Notes: a model not told the origin generated them from the sequence alone. A DNA stretch of 64,000 nt from Nocardia sp. NBC_00508 (GCF_036346875.1 NZ_CP107852.1:3844001-3908000), one strand, 5' to 3'. Counted from the stretch's first letter, positions 1-8,863 are shown. Program-made: numbers and translations.

Positions 1-28
1 ATGTCCCCGCCTCCACTGACGCTTTCTG

Positions 29-53
29 CCTACCGTGCGGTAGGTAGACTACC
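29..53. promoter_or_regulatory. Probable TetR operator, overlapping palindromes
   Basis: The arms CCTACCG and CGGTAGG are separated by 2 bp (29-44). They overlap a second palindrome, GGTAGACTACC (43-53). The pair lies about 80 bp before the TetR gene at 131, a usual place for an autoregulatory operator. The first 28 bases of the window show no gene. A divergent target gene could lie to the left of the window. The regulator-site link is inferred. Confidence 0.55.
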
Positions 54-130
54 CAGGAAGTAAGTGGAGGTACAACCTCTATATTGCAGGTGGCGTTCGC
101 CAGGCGCGCGAGTGATGAGAGGATCGTCGA

Positions 131-724
131 ATGGTTGTCCGTGACACACCCGGCGCTGTTTCCCCTGGTGGAGGTACTAAAGCTGCGATTCGCGACGCTG
201 CGGTGAAGCTATTCGGGGCCAAAGGATTCGAGCAGACCAGCCTGCGTGAGGTCGCGGATGCGGTAGGAATCACAAAGGCGTCGCTCTACTATCACTACGC
301 TTCGAAGCTCGATCTGCTCCTGGCGATCATCGATCCGATCGTCGATCACATGCGGTCGATCGTCGACGAACTCGATCACGTGCAGCACGACCCGGATGGC
401 ATCCGCCATATTCTGCGGACCTACCTGCGCGGCCTGATCCATCACCGCGACGCCGGAGCGCTGGTCGTGCGCGACACAGTGGCGATCATCAATGCGATGG
501 CCGACCGCTATCCGGACTTGATGGACGCCAGCCAGGTGCTGCGTACCTGGCTGGCCGGGCCGGACGCCACCGATCTGACGCGGCTGCGCGCCTGCGCGGC
601 GCTCGAGGTGATCGGCGTCGCGCTGGTCTCCAAGGAACTGGTGCCGGGCGCGGACGACTCCCTGGTCGAGTCCTCGCTGCTGGATGCGGCGACCTGCGTG
701 CTCACTGTCGGTGGGGCCGCGTAG
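131..724 (+). CDS. TetR/AcrR family transcriptional regulator
   Basis: A 197-aa repressor-type DNA-binding protein. Residues about 16-62 are a clear TetR helix-turn-helix region: AAVKLFGAKGFEQTSLREVA, then VGITKASLYYHY. The C-terminal ligand-binding half is all-helical and family-specific, so the ligand cannot be read from sequence. The ATG at 131 follows a GAGAGGA ribosome site. The gene is followed about 20 bp later by an Rrf2-like regulator and then the ABC exporter genes, all on the same strand, so it may control that exporter. The palindromes at 29-53 are likely its operator. Family assignment is firm; the target is inferred. Confidence 0.88.
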   Translation: MVVRDTPGAVSPGGGTKAAIRDAAVKLFGAKGFEQTSLREVADAVGITKASLYYHYASKLDLLLAIIDPIVDHMRSIVDELDHVQHDPDGIRHILRTYLRGLIHHRDAGALVVRDTVAIINAMADRYPDLMDASQVLRTWLAGPDATDLTRLRACAALEVIGVALVSKELVPGADDSLVESSLLDAATCVLTVGGAA

Positions 725-743
725 ATTCGAGCTACCACCGCCG

Positions 744-1265
744 ATGCCAGGAGTCACCGCTGTGCACATCACCGCGAAGGTCGATTACGCGGTGCGGACG
801 CTGCTCGAGATCGCCAGTGCGCCGCCGTTGAACCGGTCCGTGGTCGGACATGGCGCACCCCTGGTGCAGGCCGCCCCGGTGGTCAAGGCCGAGGCCATCG
901 CCACCGCCCAACGAATTCCGCCCAAAGTGCTCGAGTCCGTGCTCGGCGAGCTGCGCCGCGCCGATCTGGTGATCAGCAGACGCGGCCCGGACGGCGGCTA
1001 CTGGCTGGCCAGGCCCGCCGCCGAGATTTCCATCGCCGACGTGATCCGCGCGCTCGAGGGCCCGCTCGCGTCGGTGCGCGGTGCGCGGCCGGAGGACGTG
1101 CGCTACCCCGGCTCGGCCGAGTCGTTGCAACGGGTGTGGATCGCCCTGCGGGTCAATATCCGTGCGGTGCTGGAGAACGTGTCCATCGACGACATCGCCC
1201 GCAACCGGCTGCCCGGATTCGTGGAGGCGCTTACCGAGGACCCCGGCGCCTGGGCGCGAAGATAG
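744..1265 (+). CDS. Rrf2-like winged-helix regulator without cysteines
   Basis: About 173 aa from ATG 744, or 167 aa from GTG 762; the conserved start of the fold, ITAKVDYAVRTLLEIA, fits either. The Rrf2 winged-helix pattern is clear: IPPKVLESVLGELRRADLVISRRGPDGGYWLARPA, then ISIADVIRALEG. IscR and NsrR of this family ligate Fe-S clusters through three cysteines. This protein has no cysteine at all, so it must sense something else or act without a cofactor. A hydrophobic insert (about residues 30-50) lies between helix 1 and the recognition region. It sits between the TetR gene and the ABC exporter genes and may regulate them. Confidence 0.82.
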   Translation: MPGVTAVHITAKVDYAVRTLLEIASAPPLNRSVVGHGAPLVQAAPVVKAEAIATAQRIPPKVLESVLGELRRADLVISRRGPDGGYWLARPAAEISIADVIRALEGPLASVRGARPEDVRYPGSAESLQRVWIALRVNIRAVLENVSIDDIARNRLPGFVEALTEDPGAWARR

Positions 1266-1344
1266 TGCAGGCGCCGATGGCATACTTGCTGGTCAGAAAT
1301 CCCAGCGACGCATCGCGGCAATTGCCGGTAGCCTGCGATTCATC

Positions 1345-3078
1345 ATGCTGATCAGACTGCTCCGGACGCATCTGTACCCCTACCGCGCCCAGTTGGCGGG
1401 GGTCGTTGCGCTGCAGCTGGTTTCCGTCATCGCGATGCTGTACCTGCCGAGCCTGAACGCGGATCTGATCGACAACGGCGTCACCAAGGGCGATCTCGGC
1501 TACATCTGGACCACCGGTCTGTGGATGCTCGCCGTCACCGGCGTGCAGATCGTCGCCTCGGCCGCCTCGGTCTATTTCGGCGCGCAGGCGGCGATGGGCG
1601 CGGGCCGGGATCTGCGCGGCGCGGTGCTGCACCGCGTCGGCACGTTCTCCGCGCGCGAAGTGGGGATGTTCGGCGCGCCCTCGCTGATCACCCGCAATAC
1701 GAACGATATTCAGCAGGTTCAGCTGCTCATCGCGATGTCGGCGACCATCCTGGTGATGGCGCCCATCATGTGCGTCGGCGGCATCATCATGGCGTTGCGC
1801 GAGGATCTCGGCCTGTCCTGGCTGTTGCTGATCGCGGTGCCCGCGTTGGGTCTGTCCATGGCCGTGCTGATCTCCAGAATGGTGCCAGGCTTCCGCGACA
1901 TGCAGGCCAGGATCGACGAGGTGAATCGGGTGCTGCGTGAGCAGATCACCGGTATCCGCGTGGTCCGGGCCTTCGTGCGGGAGCGGCAGGAGACCTGGCG
2001 ATTCGGCCTGGCCAACACCGAGCTGACCGACACCGCGCTGCGCGTCGGCCGGTTGATGGCGCTGATGTTCCCGGCGGTCATGCTGATCAGCAATGTCACA
2101 GCCGTCGCGGTGATCTGGTTCGGCGGACGCGCGATCGACGCCGGGCACATGCAGATCGGCTCGCTCACCGCGATGCTGTCCTACATCATGCAGATCCTGA
2201 TGGCCGTGATGATGGCCTCGTTCCTGGCCATGATGGCGCCGCGCGCCGCCGTTTCCGCCGACCGGATCGGCGAAGTGCTCGACACCGAATCCTCGGTCCA
2301 TCCGCCGCGGCTGCCGCAGCCGTTCACCGACGACCCGGCCATCGTGGACTTCGGGTTCGCCGAATTCGCCTTCCCCGGCGCGGAGAAGCCGGTGTTGAAA
2401 GCCATTCGGTTCCAGGTGAGGCCGGGCACAACCACCGCGATCGTCGGGTCTACCGGTGCGGGCAAGACCACCTTGGTCAACCTCGTCCCCCGGCTGATGG
2501 ACGCCACCGACGGCGCGGTCTACGTCGGCGGCACCGACGTCCGCCACATCGACTTGGAGCTGTTGCGCTCGCAGATCGGACTCGTACCGCAGAAGGCGTA
2601 CCTGTTCTCGGGAACGATCGCGAGCAATCTGCGTTACGGCAATCCCGACGCCACCGACGAAGAACTATGGCGCGCATTGGAGATCGCTCAGGCCGCCGAT
2701 TTCGTCCAGGAGATGCCGGAAGGGTTGCAGGCCCCGGTCGCGCAAGGCGGCACGACCGTCTCGGGTGGCCAGCGTCAGCGGCTCGCCATCGCGCGAGCGC
2801 TGGTGAAGAAGCCGAAGGTGTACCTGTTCGACGACTCGTTCTCCGCACTCGACGTCGCTACCGACGCCAGACTGCGGGAGGCGCTGAAGCCGGAGACCGC
2901 CGACGCCTCGGTGATCATCGTGGCCCAGCGCATCGCCACCATCCGCGACGCCGATCAGATCGTGGTGCTCGAGGACGGCGCGATGGCGGGCGTAGGCACC
3001 CATGAGCAACTGATGCGGGACTGCTCGGAGTACCGAGAGATCGTCGAATCGCAACTGAGCGCGGAGGAGGCGCGATGA
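1345..3078 (+). CDS. ABC exporter subunit 1 (TMD-NBD fusion, D in place of catalytic E)
   Basis: A 577-aa half-transporter with an N-terminal six-helix membrane domain (about residues 1-300) and a C-terminal ATPase domain. Walker A is GSTGAGKT (368-375), the signature is VSGGQ (472-476) and Walker B ends LFDD (494-497). The usual catalytic glutamate after Walker B is aspartate, as in the degenerate half of heterodimeric exporters such as TM287/288. ATG 1345 is chosen because MLIRLLRTHLYPYRAQL is the typical family start; upstream in-frame sequence overlaps the Rrf2 gene. Its stop overlaps the start of subunit 2 by 4 bp (ATGA), so the two are probably translationally coupled. It likely exports a drug, lipid or peptide; the substrate is unknown. 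Confidence 0.9.
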   Translation: MLIRLLRTHLYPYRAQLAGVVALQLVSVIAMLYLPSLNADLIDNGVTKGDLGYIWTTGLWMLAVTGVQIVASAASVYFGAQAAMGAGRDLRGAVLHRVGTFSAREVGMFGAPSLITRNTNDIQQVQLLIAMSATILVMAPIMCVGGIIMALREDLGLSWLLLIAVPALGLSMAVLISRMVPGFRDMQARIDEVNRVLREQITGIRVVRAFVRERQETWRFGLANTELTDTALRVGRLMALMFPAVMLISNVTAVAVIWFGGRAIDAGHMQIGSLTAMLSYIMQILMAVMMASFLAMMAPRAAVSADRIGEVLDTESSVHPPRLPQPFTDDPAIVDFGFAEFAFPGAEKPVLKAIRFQVRPGTTTAIVGSTGAGKTTLVNLVPRLMDATDGAVYVGGTDVRHIDLELLRSQIGLVPQKAYLFSGTIASNLRYGNPDATDEELWRALEIAQAADFVQEMPEGLQAPVAQGGTTVSGGQRQRLAIARALVKKPKVYLFDDSFSALDVATDARLREALKPETADASVIIVAQRIATIRDADQIVVLEDGAMAGVGTHEQLMRDCSEYREIVESQLSAEEAR

Positions 3079-4979
3079 GACCGGGAATGCCCAGCCCCGG
3101 TGCGCCGGACGCCAAGGCGAAATCGTTCGGCCCCTCCCTGAAACGTCTGCTGCGCAGACTCGCGCCGGAGCGGTTCTACGTCGGGCTGATCGTGGCGCTC
3201 GTCGTCGCCTCGGTGGTGCTGAACACGCTCGGGCCCTACATCCTGGGCAAGGCGACCAACCTGGTCTTCGACGGCGTGGTCGGCAAGCAGCTGCCGTCGG
3301 ACGTCAGCAAGGATCAGGCGATCGAAGCGCTGCGGGCCAAGGGCGACGACACTTTCGCCGACATGCTCAGCGCCATGGATGTGGTGCCCGGCGTGGGTGT
3401 GGACTTCCACGCGGTCGCCTGGGTACTCGTGCTGGTGCTGGTGCTCTACGTCGGCGCCGCCGTGTTCGGCTGGCTGCAGGGGTACCTGCTCAACATCGTG
3501 ATCAACCGGACGGTGAAGCGGCTGCGCAGCGACGTCGAGGACAAGATCCACCGGCTTCCGTTGCGCTACTTCGATTCCGCGCCGCGTGGTGACGTGCTCA
3601 GCCGGGTGACCAACGACGTGGACAACGTGTCGCAGAGTCTCCAGCAGACCATGAGCCAGCTGTTGATCTCGGTGTTCTCGGTGCTCGGCATCCTGGTGAT
3701 GATGTTCTGGATCTCGTGGGTGCTCGCGGTGATCGCGTTGCTCACCGTTCCGGCCGCCATCGTGGTCACCGCACAGATCGCGAAACGCTCCAAGCCGCAC
3801 TTCGTCAACCAGTGGAAATACACCGGCCTGGTGAACGCGCAGGTCGAGGAGGCATACACCGGGCACGAGGTGGTCACCGCGTTCGGGCGCAACCGCGAGG
3901 TCGGCAAGGAATTCGACAAGCGCAACGAAGAGCTCTACCAGGCCAGTTTCAAAGCCCAGTTCATCTCCGGGCTGATCATGCCCGCGATCATGTTCCTCGG
4001 GAACGTGAATTTCGTGCTGGTCGCGCTGGTCGGCGGCCTCAAGGTGGCGACGGGCAGCCTCTCGCTCGGCGAAGTGCAGGCGTTCATCCAGTACTCCCGG
4101 CAGTTCAGCCAGCCGTTGACCCAGCTCGGCGCGATGGCCAACCTGTTGCAATCCGGCGTCGCCTCGGCCGAGCGGATCTTCGAGATCCTCGACGCGGAGG
4201 AGCAGACCCCGGACCCGGTGATGGGCAATGCCCGTCCGGTCGATCGCGGCCGGGTGGAGTTCGAGGCCGTCTCGTTCCGCTACGAACCGGAGAAGCCGGT
4301 GATCGAGCGTCTCTCGCTGGTGGCCGAGCCCGGGCACGTGGTGGCCATCGTCGGCCCGACCGGCGCGGGCAAGACCACGCTGGTGAATCTGCTCATGCGG
4401 TTCTACGAACTGGACGCGGGCACCATCACCGTCGATGAGGTCGACATCACCCAGATCACCCGCGACCACCTGCGCTCGCGCATCGGCATGGTGTTGCAGG
4501 ACACCTGGCTGTTCCGCGGAACCATCCGCGAGAACATCGCCTATGGCAACCCGAACGCAGGCGAGCAGGACATCCTCGCCGCGGCGCGCGCCGCCTACGT
4601 GGACCGATTCGTGCACGCGCTGCCCGATGGCTACGACACGATCATCGATGAGGAGGGCTCCGGCGTCAGCGCGGGCGAGAAACAGCTGATCACCATCGCG
4701 CGCGCCTTCCTGGCCAACCCGTCCATCCTCATCTTGGACGAGGCCACCAGTTCGGTGGACACCCGCACCGAACTGCTGGTGCAGCATGCCACCGCGGCGC
4801 TGCGCCGGGACCGCACCAGCTTCGTCATCGCCCATCGCCTGTCCACCATCCGCGACGCCGACTTGATCGTCGTCATGGAATCGGGCCGGATCGTGGAACA
4901 CGGCGCGCACGAACGCCTACTCGAGGAGCGCGGAGCGTACTACCGCCTCTACAACGCCCAGTTCGCCGCGGCTGTGTAG
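3075..4979 (+). CDS. ABC exporter subunit 2 (TMD-NBD fusion, degenerate signature)
   Basis: A 634-aa half-transporter, the partner of the preceding gene. It has an N-terminal extension, a membrane domain to about residue 350 with a long extracytoplasmic loop (about residues 65-115), then an ATPase domain. Walker A is GPTGAGKT (427-434). Walker B, LILDEATSSVD, keeps the catalytic glutamate (E556). The signature motif is VSAGE (531-535) rather than LSGGQ. In a heterodimer this weak signature faces the D-containing site of subunit 1, so both lesions fall in one nucleotide site and the other stays canonical. ATG 3075 overlaps the upstream stop. Confidence 0.9.
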   Translation: MRPGMPSPGAPDAKAKSFGPSLKRLLRRLAPERFYVGLIVALVVASVVLNTLGPYILGKATNLVFDGVVGKQLPSDVSKDQAIEALRAKGDDTFADMLSAMDVVPGVGVDFHAVAWVLVLVLVLYVGAAVFGWLQGYLLNIVINRTVKRLRSDVEDKIHRLPLRYFDSAPRGDVLSRVTNDVDNVSQSLQQTMSQLLISVFSVLGILVMMFWISWVLAVIALLTVPAAIVVTAQIAKRSKPHFVNQWKYTGLVNAQVEEAYTGHEVVTAFGRNREVGKEFDKRNEELYQASFKAQFISGLIMPAIMFLGNVNFVLVALVGGLKVATGSLSLGEVQAFIQYSRQFSQPLTQLGAMANLLQSGVASAERIFEILDAEEQTPDPVMGNARPVDRGRVEFEAVSFRYEPEKPVIERLSLVAEPGHVVAIVGPTGAGKTTLVNLLMRFYELDAGTITVDEVDITQITRDHLRSRIGMVLQDTWLFRGTIRENIAYGNPNAGEQDILAAARAAYVDRFVHALPDGYDTIIDEEGSGVSAGEKQLITIARAFLANPSILILDEATSSVDTRTELLVQHATAALRRDRTSFVIAHRLSTIRDADLIVVMESGRIVEHGAHERLLEERGAYYRLYNAQFAAAV

Positions 4980-5290
4980 TTTTGCCGCGCCTGCGGCGCG
5001 AACGGGGAATGCTCGGTCTCGCTTCGCTCGAAAGAGAACGCTGGGCCAGTGTGGTTGCATAACAGCGCCAGCGCGGCATCTGCATGTACGCGGTTGCCTG
5101 TCGCTGATCCCACGCACGCAAGCTAGGCCACTGGCGGTCTCGCTATCGCTCGAATGAGGACGCTGGGCCAGCATGGTTGCGTAGCAGCGCCAGCGCGGCA
5201 TCTGCATGTACGCGGTTGCCTGTCGCGGCCGCTCGGACGCGAGTCGGGCCGCGAACGGGCGATGCTCGGTCTCGCTTCGCTCGAAACCGG
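4980..5290 (+). repeat. Left arm of inverted repeats flanking tgt
   Basis: The outer end (4980-5000) contains a hairpin, CGCGCC-TGC-GGCGCG, and the same 21 bases occur inverted at 7428-7448. Two diverged copies of a unit of about 120 bp follow, each carrying GGTCTCGCT(at)TCGCTCGAA, GCTGGGCCAG, GCGCCAGCGCGGCATCTGCA and CGCGGTTGCCTGTCGC (about 5014-5133 and 5134-5230). A GGCCGCTCGGACGCGAG block (about 5226-5285) also recurs inverted at about 7302-7365. No gene is supported here. The 5290-5484 stretch before tgt holds a third partial unit and the tgt promoter region. Confidence 0.8.
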
Positions 5291-5484
5291 GTGTTCGGCC
5301 CGTGTGGTTGAGTGGGAGGGCTAGCGCAGAACCCGGATGCTCGCCGTCCGGGTGTGCGTGGGGGCAGCTGCTTCGGTGCGGCACCGCGTGGGCGGCTGTA
5401 CTAGCTGATGATGCAGACGCGCGCCCCGGGCGGTGATCGGTGGCCTGGTGTGGTCGGCGTGCGGGGAACTGCGAGGATAGCGGG

Positions 5485-6723
5485 GTGCTCGGTCCCGAAT
5501 CCTTCTCCTTCACCGTTGGTACCCGTCTGGATGGGCGGCACGGCCGGTCCGGTGTGATCGGTACGCCGCACGGTCCGATCGCCACGCCCGCGTTCATCCC
5601 GGTGGGCACCAAGGCGACCGTCAAGGCGGTGCTGCCGGAGACGATGCGAGAGCTCGGTGCCCAAGCGTTGCTGGCCAACGCCTACCACCTCTACCTGCAA
5701 CCGGGCGCCGACATCGTGGACGAAGCGGGCGGGCTCGGCGCGTTCATGAACTGGCCGGGACCGACCTTCACCGACAGCGGCGGGTTCCAGGTGATGTCGC
5801 TGGGCGTCGGGTTCAAGAAGGTGCTGGCGATGGAGGCCGTCGACGTCCGCAGCGACGATGTGATCGCCCCGGGCAAGGAACGGCTGGCCACCGTGGACGA
5901 CGACGGCGTCACCTTCCGCTCGCACCTGGACGGCTCCGCACACCGGTTCACCCCCGAGGTATCGATGGGCATTCAGCACCAGCTGGGCGCCGACATCATG
6001 TTCGCCTTCGACGAGCTCACCACGCTGCTCAACACGCGTGCCTATCAGGAGCGGTCGGTGCAGCGCACGCACGAGTGGGCGCAGCGCTGTATCGACGAGC
6101 ACGAGCGCTTGACCGCCGCACGCACGCACCGCCCGTACCAGGCGCTGTTCGCCGTCATCCAGGGCGCGCAATACGAGGACTTGCGCCGCAAGGCCTGTCG
6201 CGGACTCGAATCGATTCGCGGAACTGCGGGAACGGATTTCGACGGCTACGGAATCGGCGGCGCGCTGGAGAAGCACAACCTGGGCGCCATCGTCGGCTGG
6301 TGCTGTGACGAGCTGCCCGAGGACAAGCCGCGACACATGCTCGGCATCAGCGAGCCGGAGGACGTCTTCACCGCCATCGAGAACGGCGCGGACACCTTCG
6401 ACTGCGTGAACCCGTCACGGGTCGCTCGCAACGCGGCGATCTACATCGACACCGGCCGGTTCAACATCAACACCAGCCGCTTCCGCCGCGACTTCACCCC
6501 GATCGACGAGTCCTGCGACTGCTACACCTGCGCCAACTACACCCGCGCCTACATCCATCATCTTTTCAAGGCCAAAGAGATGCTCGCGGCCACACTGTGC
6601 ACAATCCACAACGAGCGGTTCACGGTGCGTCTTGTGGATCGCATCCGGCAGAGCATCGAGGGCGGCAACTTCGACGAGCACAAGGCTGAAACATTGGGCC
6701 GCTGGCGCGGGAATGGTGGTTGA
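5485..6723 (+). CDS. tgt: tRNA-guanine transglycosylase (queuine-inserting)
   Basis: A 412-aa enzyme that exchanges guanine 34 of tRNAs with GUN anticodons for a queuine-type base. Active-site features are present: TFTDSGGFQVMSL (Asp97), the nucleophile region DTFDCVNPSR (Asp306) and a zinc site Cys344, Cys346, Cys349 and His375. GTG 5485 is chosen because family similarity starts at FSFTVGTRLDG and a GAGG-like ribosome site precedes it. No queuosine biosynthesis genes (queC/D/E/F) are in the window. A YhhQ-type transporter lies next to it and GluQ-RS a little further on, which suggests salvage of a precursor. The gene stands alone between inverted repeats. Confidence 0.95.
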   Translation: MLGPESFSFTVGTRLDGRHGRSGVIGTPHGPIATPAFIPVGTKATVKAVLPETMRELGAQALLANAYHLYLQPGADIVDEAGGLGAFMNWPGPTFTDSGGFQVMSLGVGFKKVLAMEAVDVRSDDVIAPGKERLATVDDDGVTFRSHLDGSAHRFTPEVSMGIQHQLGADIMFAFDELTTLLNTRAYQERSVQRTHEWAQRCIDEHERLTAARTHRPYQALFAVIQGAQYEDLRRKACRGLESIRGTAGTDFDGYGIGGALEKHNLGAIVGWCCDELPEDKPRHMLGISEPEDVFTAIENGADTFDCVNPSRVARNAAIYIDTGRFNINTSRFRRDFTPIDESCDCYTCANYTRAYIHHLFKAKEMLAATLCTIHNERFTVRLVDRIRQSIEGGNFDEHKAETLGRWRGNGG

Positions 6724-6844
6724 TCCGCACCTCCTGCGAATGGTGGTCGCGAGCCTCGCACCGCTACCGTGGCAAAACGACGCTGCGGGAGCCCTGAGGT
6801 CGCCGCCTCGATCCCCAGCGCCAGCGCTCGCCGAGGTCTTCCCC

Positions 6845-7448
6845 ACGAAGCCTCAACGCAACCACACTGGCCCAACCCCGCTATCGAGCGAACCGAGACC
6901 GACCGGCGACCCGGCTCGTGTTCGTGTGACCAGTGACAGGCAACCGCGTGCATCCAGATGCCGCGTTGGCGCTGTTACGCAACCATGCTGGCCAAGTGTC
7001 CTCTTTCGAGCGATAGCGAGACCGCCCAGTGGCCCTAGCTCGCGTGCGTGTGATCAGCGACCCGAGACCGACCGGCGATCCGGCTCGTGTTCGAGTGATC
7101 AGCGACAGGCAACCGCGTACGTGCAGATGCCGTGCTGGCGCTGCTACGCAACCATGCTGGCCAAGTGTCCTCTTTCGAGCGATAGCGAGACCGCCAGTGG
7201 CCTAGCTCGTGTGCGTGTGATCAGCGGGTCACAGGCAACCGCGTACATGCAGATGCCGCGCTGGCGCTGTTACGCAACCACGCTGGCCCAGCGTTCTCTT
7301 TCGAGCGAAGCGAGACCGAGCATTCTCCGTTCGCGGCCCGGCTCGCGTCCGAGCGGCCGACGCGTCCGCGACGAAGTCGCCAGCGGCGGTCGCTCGGACG
7401 CGAGCCATAAGGGGGCCGCGAACACGCCGCGCCGCAGGCGCGGCAAAA
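6845..7448 (-). repeat. Right arm of inverted repeats flanking tgt
   Basis: The reverse complement of the left-arm unit occurs three times (about 6850-7040, 7075-7205 and 7225-7330). Each has CAGGCAACCGCGT, then CAGATGCCG, GGCGCTG, CGCAACCA and TCGAGCGA(ta)GCGAGACCG, followed by the inverted GGCCGCTCGGACGCGAG block. It ends with the hairpin and A-run at 7428-7448, the mirror of 4980-5000. The copies differ by point changes and short indels. The long open frame across the repeats has no family resemblance and is not called. The stretch from tgt stop (6724) to 6845 holds nothing recognised. Confidence 0.8.
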
Positions 7449-7457
7449 AGACAGAGC

Positions 7458-8237
7458 TCAGGCTTGCAGCGGAGCGACTTCCGTTGGGGCGTAGGTTGTT
7501 TCGTGCTTCTTCAGGAATGCGATCACTCGATAGGTGATCGGCAGCACCAGTACTTCGACGAGGGTTTTCCAGAGGAAGCCGACGATCACGTAGTTCACGA
7601 ACTGCTGCCAGGTGTCGATGCCGATGGCGCCCGCGGCGATCGAGCAGAAGATCAGTGTGTCCGCGAACTCGCCGACAATAGTCGATCCGATCAGCCTGGC
7701 CCACAGATACTTTTCCTTGGTTCGCTCCTTGATCAGTACCAAGGTCGCGGAATTCAGTAGTTGTCCGACGAAGTATCCGGCCAAGCCTGCGATGACGAGC
7801 CGGGGCGTGGTCCCGAGGACAGTGTGGAACGCCTCCTGGTTCTCGTAGAAGCTCGCGGCGGGCAGCCGGATCGCGATGGCGAAGCACACGACCGTCAGCA
7901 GCAGCGCGGCGAAGCCGTAGTAGATAGCACGCCGGGTGGCGCGGAAGCCATACACCTCGCTCAGCACATCGCCGAGGATGTAGGCCAGCGGGAAGAGGAA
8001 GAAGGCTCCGTCGGTGGCGATGGGCAGGATTTGCAGCGGCCCCAGCGACACCGAGCGATCGCCGAGGAACTCCACCCCCTTGGTGGCACAGATATTGGAA
8101 ATGATCAGGGTCGCGGTGAACAGGGCCACGATCGGTGCGTAGTACCCCCGCGCTACCTGGGCAAATGCCGCATGGTTCGACGCGGGGCGCCCAGGCCCGT
8201 GTTCTTCGGTGGTTTTCGACTCACTCACCCGCATCAT
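7458..8237 (-). CDS. yhhQ: Queuosine precursor transporter, YhhQ/DUF165 family
   Basis: About 259 aa with six or more hydrophobic segments. The family pattern is visible: TATLIISNICATKGVEF, then LPIATDGAFFLFPLAYILGDVLSEVYGF, TPRLVIAGLAGYFVGQLLNS and a C-terminal WKTLVEVLVLPITYRVIAFLKKHE. E. coli YhhQ imports preQ0/preQ1; family members in salvage organisms import queuosine precursors. The start is uncertain: ATG 8237 or 8234 (MMRVSESK). An upstream in-frame ATG at 8267 would overlap the divergent gene's start codon. It is convergent with tgt across the repeat arm. Together with tgt and GluQ-RS it indicates precursor uptake followed by tRNA insertion. Confidence 0.88.
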   Translation of the reverse strand: MMRVSESKTTEEHGPGRPASNHAAFAQVARGYYAPIVALFTATLIISNICATKGVEFLGDRSVSLGPLQILPIATDGAFFLFPLAYILGDVLSEVYGFRATRRAIYYGFAALLLTVVCFAIAIRLPAASFYENQEAFHTVLGTTPRLVIAGLAGYFVGQLLNSATLVLIKERTKEKYLWARLIGSTIVGEFADTLIFCSIAAGAIGIDTWQQFVNYVIVGFLWKTLVEVLVLPITYRVIAFLKKHETTYAPTEVAPLQA

Positions 8238-8266
8238 CCAACCAGGTTGTGGAATACGCTGTAGCA

Positions 8267-8788
8267 ATGACGAATCCCGGCGATTCCGACGAGTGGTGGA
8301 AGCAGTACGGCGGCCAAGGCGTGTCGCCGGAATCCGGTGGGCAGAGTTCGGTGCCGCAGTACCCGAGCGCCGAGCAGCCGTCGGGTTATCCGTCGGCGCC
8401 GCAGTACCCGGTGCAGCCGCCGTCGCAGCCGATGACGCCGCCTCCGCAGCCGCAGTACCCGTCCTACCAGCAGCCTGCGCAGCCGTATCCGCAGCAGCAG
8501 CCGAGCTACGGCTACCAGAGTCCCTACCAGCCCTATGGCGCTCCGGTGCAGGGCACCAACGGCATGGCGATCGGCGCGCTGATCTCGTCGCTGGTCGGAT
8601 TCGTCACCTGTGGGCTCGGCTCCATCGTCGGCATCATCCTCGGGGTGGTCGCGCTGAATCAGATCAAGCAGTCCGGCCAGGATGGGCGGGGCATGGCGCT
8701 CGCGGGCATCTGGATCGGTGTCGGCGCGTTCGTGCTCGGCGCCCTGTGGTTGGTCGTCGTGATCATCGCGGGCGTTACGAGCGCGTAG
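8267..8788 (+). CDS. DUF4190 membrane protein with Pro/Gln/Tyr-rich N-terminus
   Basis: A 173-aa protein. The first about 95 residues are low-complexity (repeated YP, QP, PQQQPSYG), and two transmembrane segments follow: GMAIGALISSLVGFVTCGLGSIVGIILGVVALNQIK and GMALAGIWIGVGAFVLGALWLVVVII. This is the DUF4190 layout common in actinobacteria, where a cytoplasmic disordered tail precedes two helices. ATG 8267 begins MTNPGDSDEWW and lies about 30 bp from the divergent yhhQ start. The molecular function is unknown. The neighbouring RDD protein on the opposite strand has a similar QYGQQP tail, so both may sit in the same membrane compartment; that link is speculative. Confidence 0.85.
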   Translation: MTNPGDSDEWWKQYGGQGVSPESGGQSSVPQYPSAEQPSGYPSAPQYPVQPPSQPMTPPPQPQYPSYQQPAQPYPQQQPSYGYQSPYQPYGAPVQGTNGMAIGALISSLVGFVTCGLGSIVGIILGVVALNQIKQSGQDGRGMALAGIWIGVGAFVLGALWLVVVIIAGVTSA

Positions 8789-8810
8789 CGGCACAGCCCG
8801 GGAAAGCACC

Positions 8811-8838
8811 AGGGGCGCACCCGATCGGGTGCGCCCCT
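8811..8838. terminator. Bidirectional hairpin between convergent genes
   Basis: A perfect 28-bp palindrome: a 12-bp stem beginning AGGGGCGCACCC with a GATC loop. It lies between the stop of the DUF4190 gene and the stop of the convergent RDD gene, so it can serve both. It has no long T-tract, which is usual for high-GC actinobacteria. Confidence 0.75.
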
Positions 8839-8863
8839 GCGCGTTTCGTGCCGCTCTCGCGGG

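Noticed and set aside
2955..4910. A 651-aa reading frame on the minus strand across the second ABC gene
   Set aside because: Shadow of the ABC exporter subunit; no domains or ribosome site.
7215..7225. A CRP-like TGTGATCAGC word in the right repeat arm
   Set aside because: It lacks the matching second half-site TCACA at the right distance and is repeated in the arm for other reasons.
6632..7537. A plus-strand frame running from tgt into the repeats
   Set aside because: It starts inside tgt in another frame and is made of repeat sequence without family resemblance.
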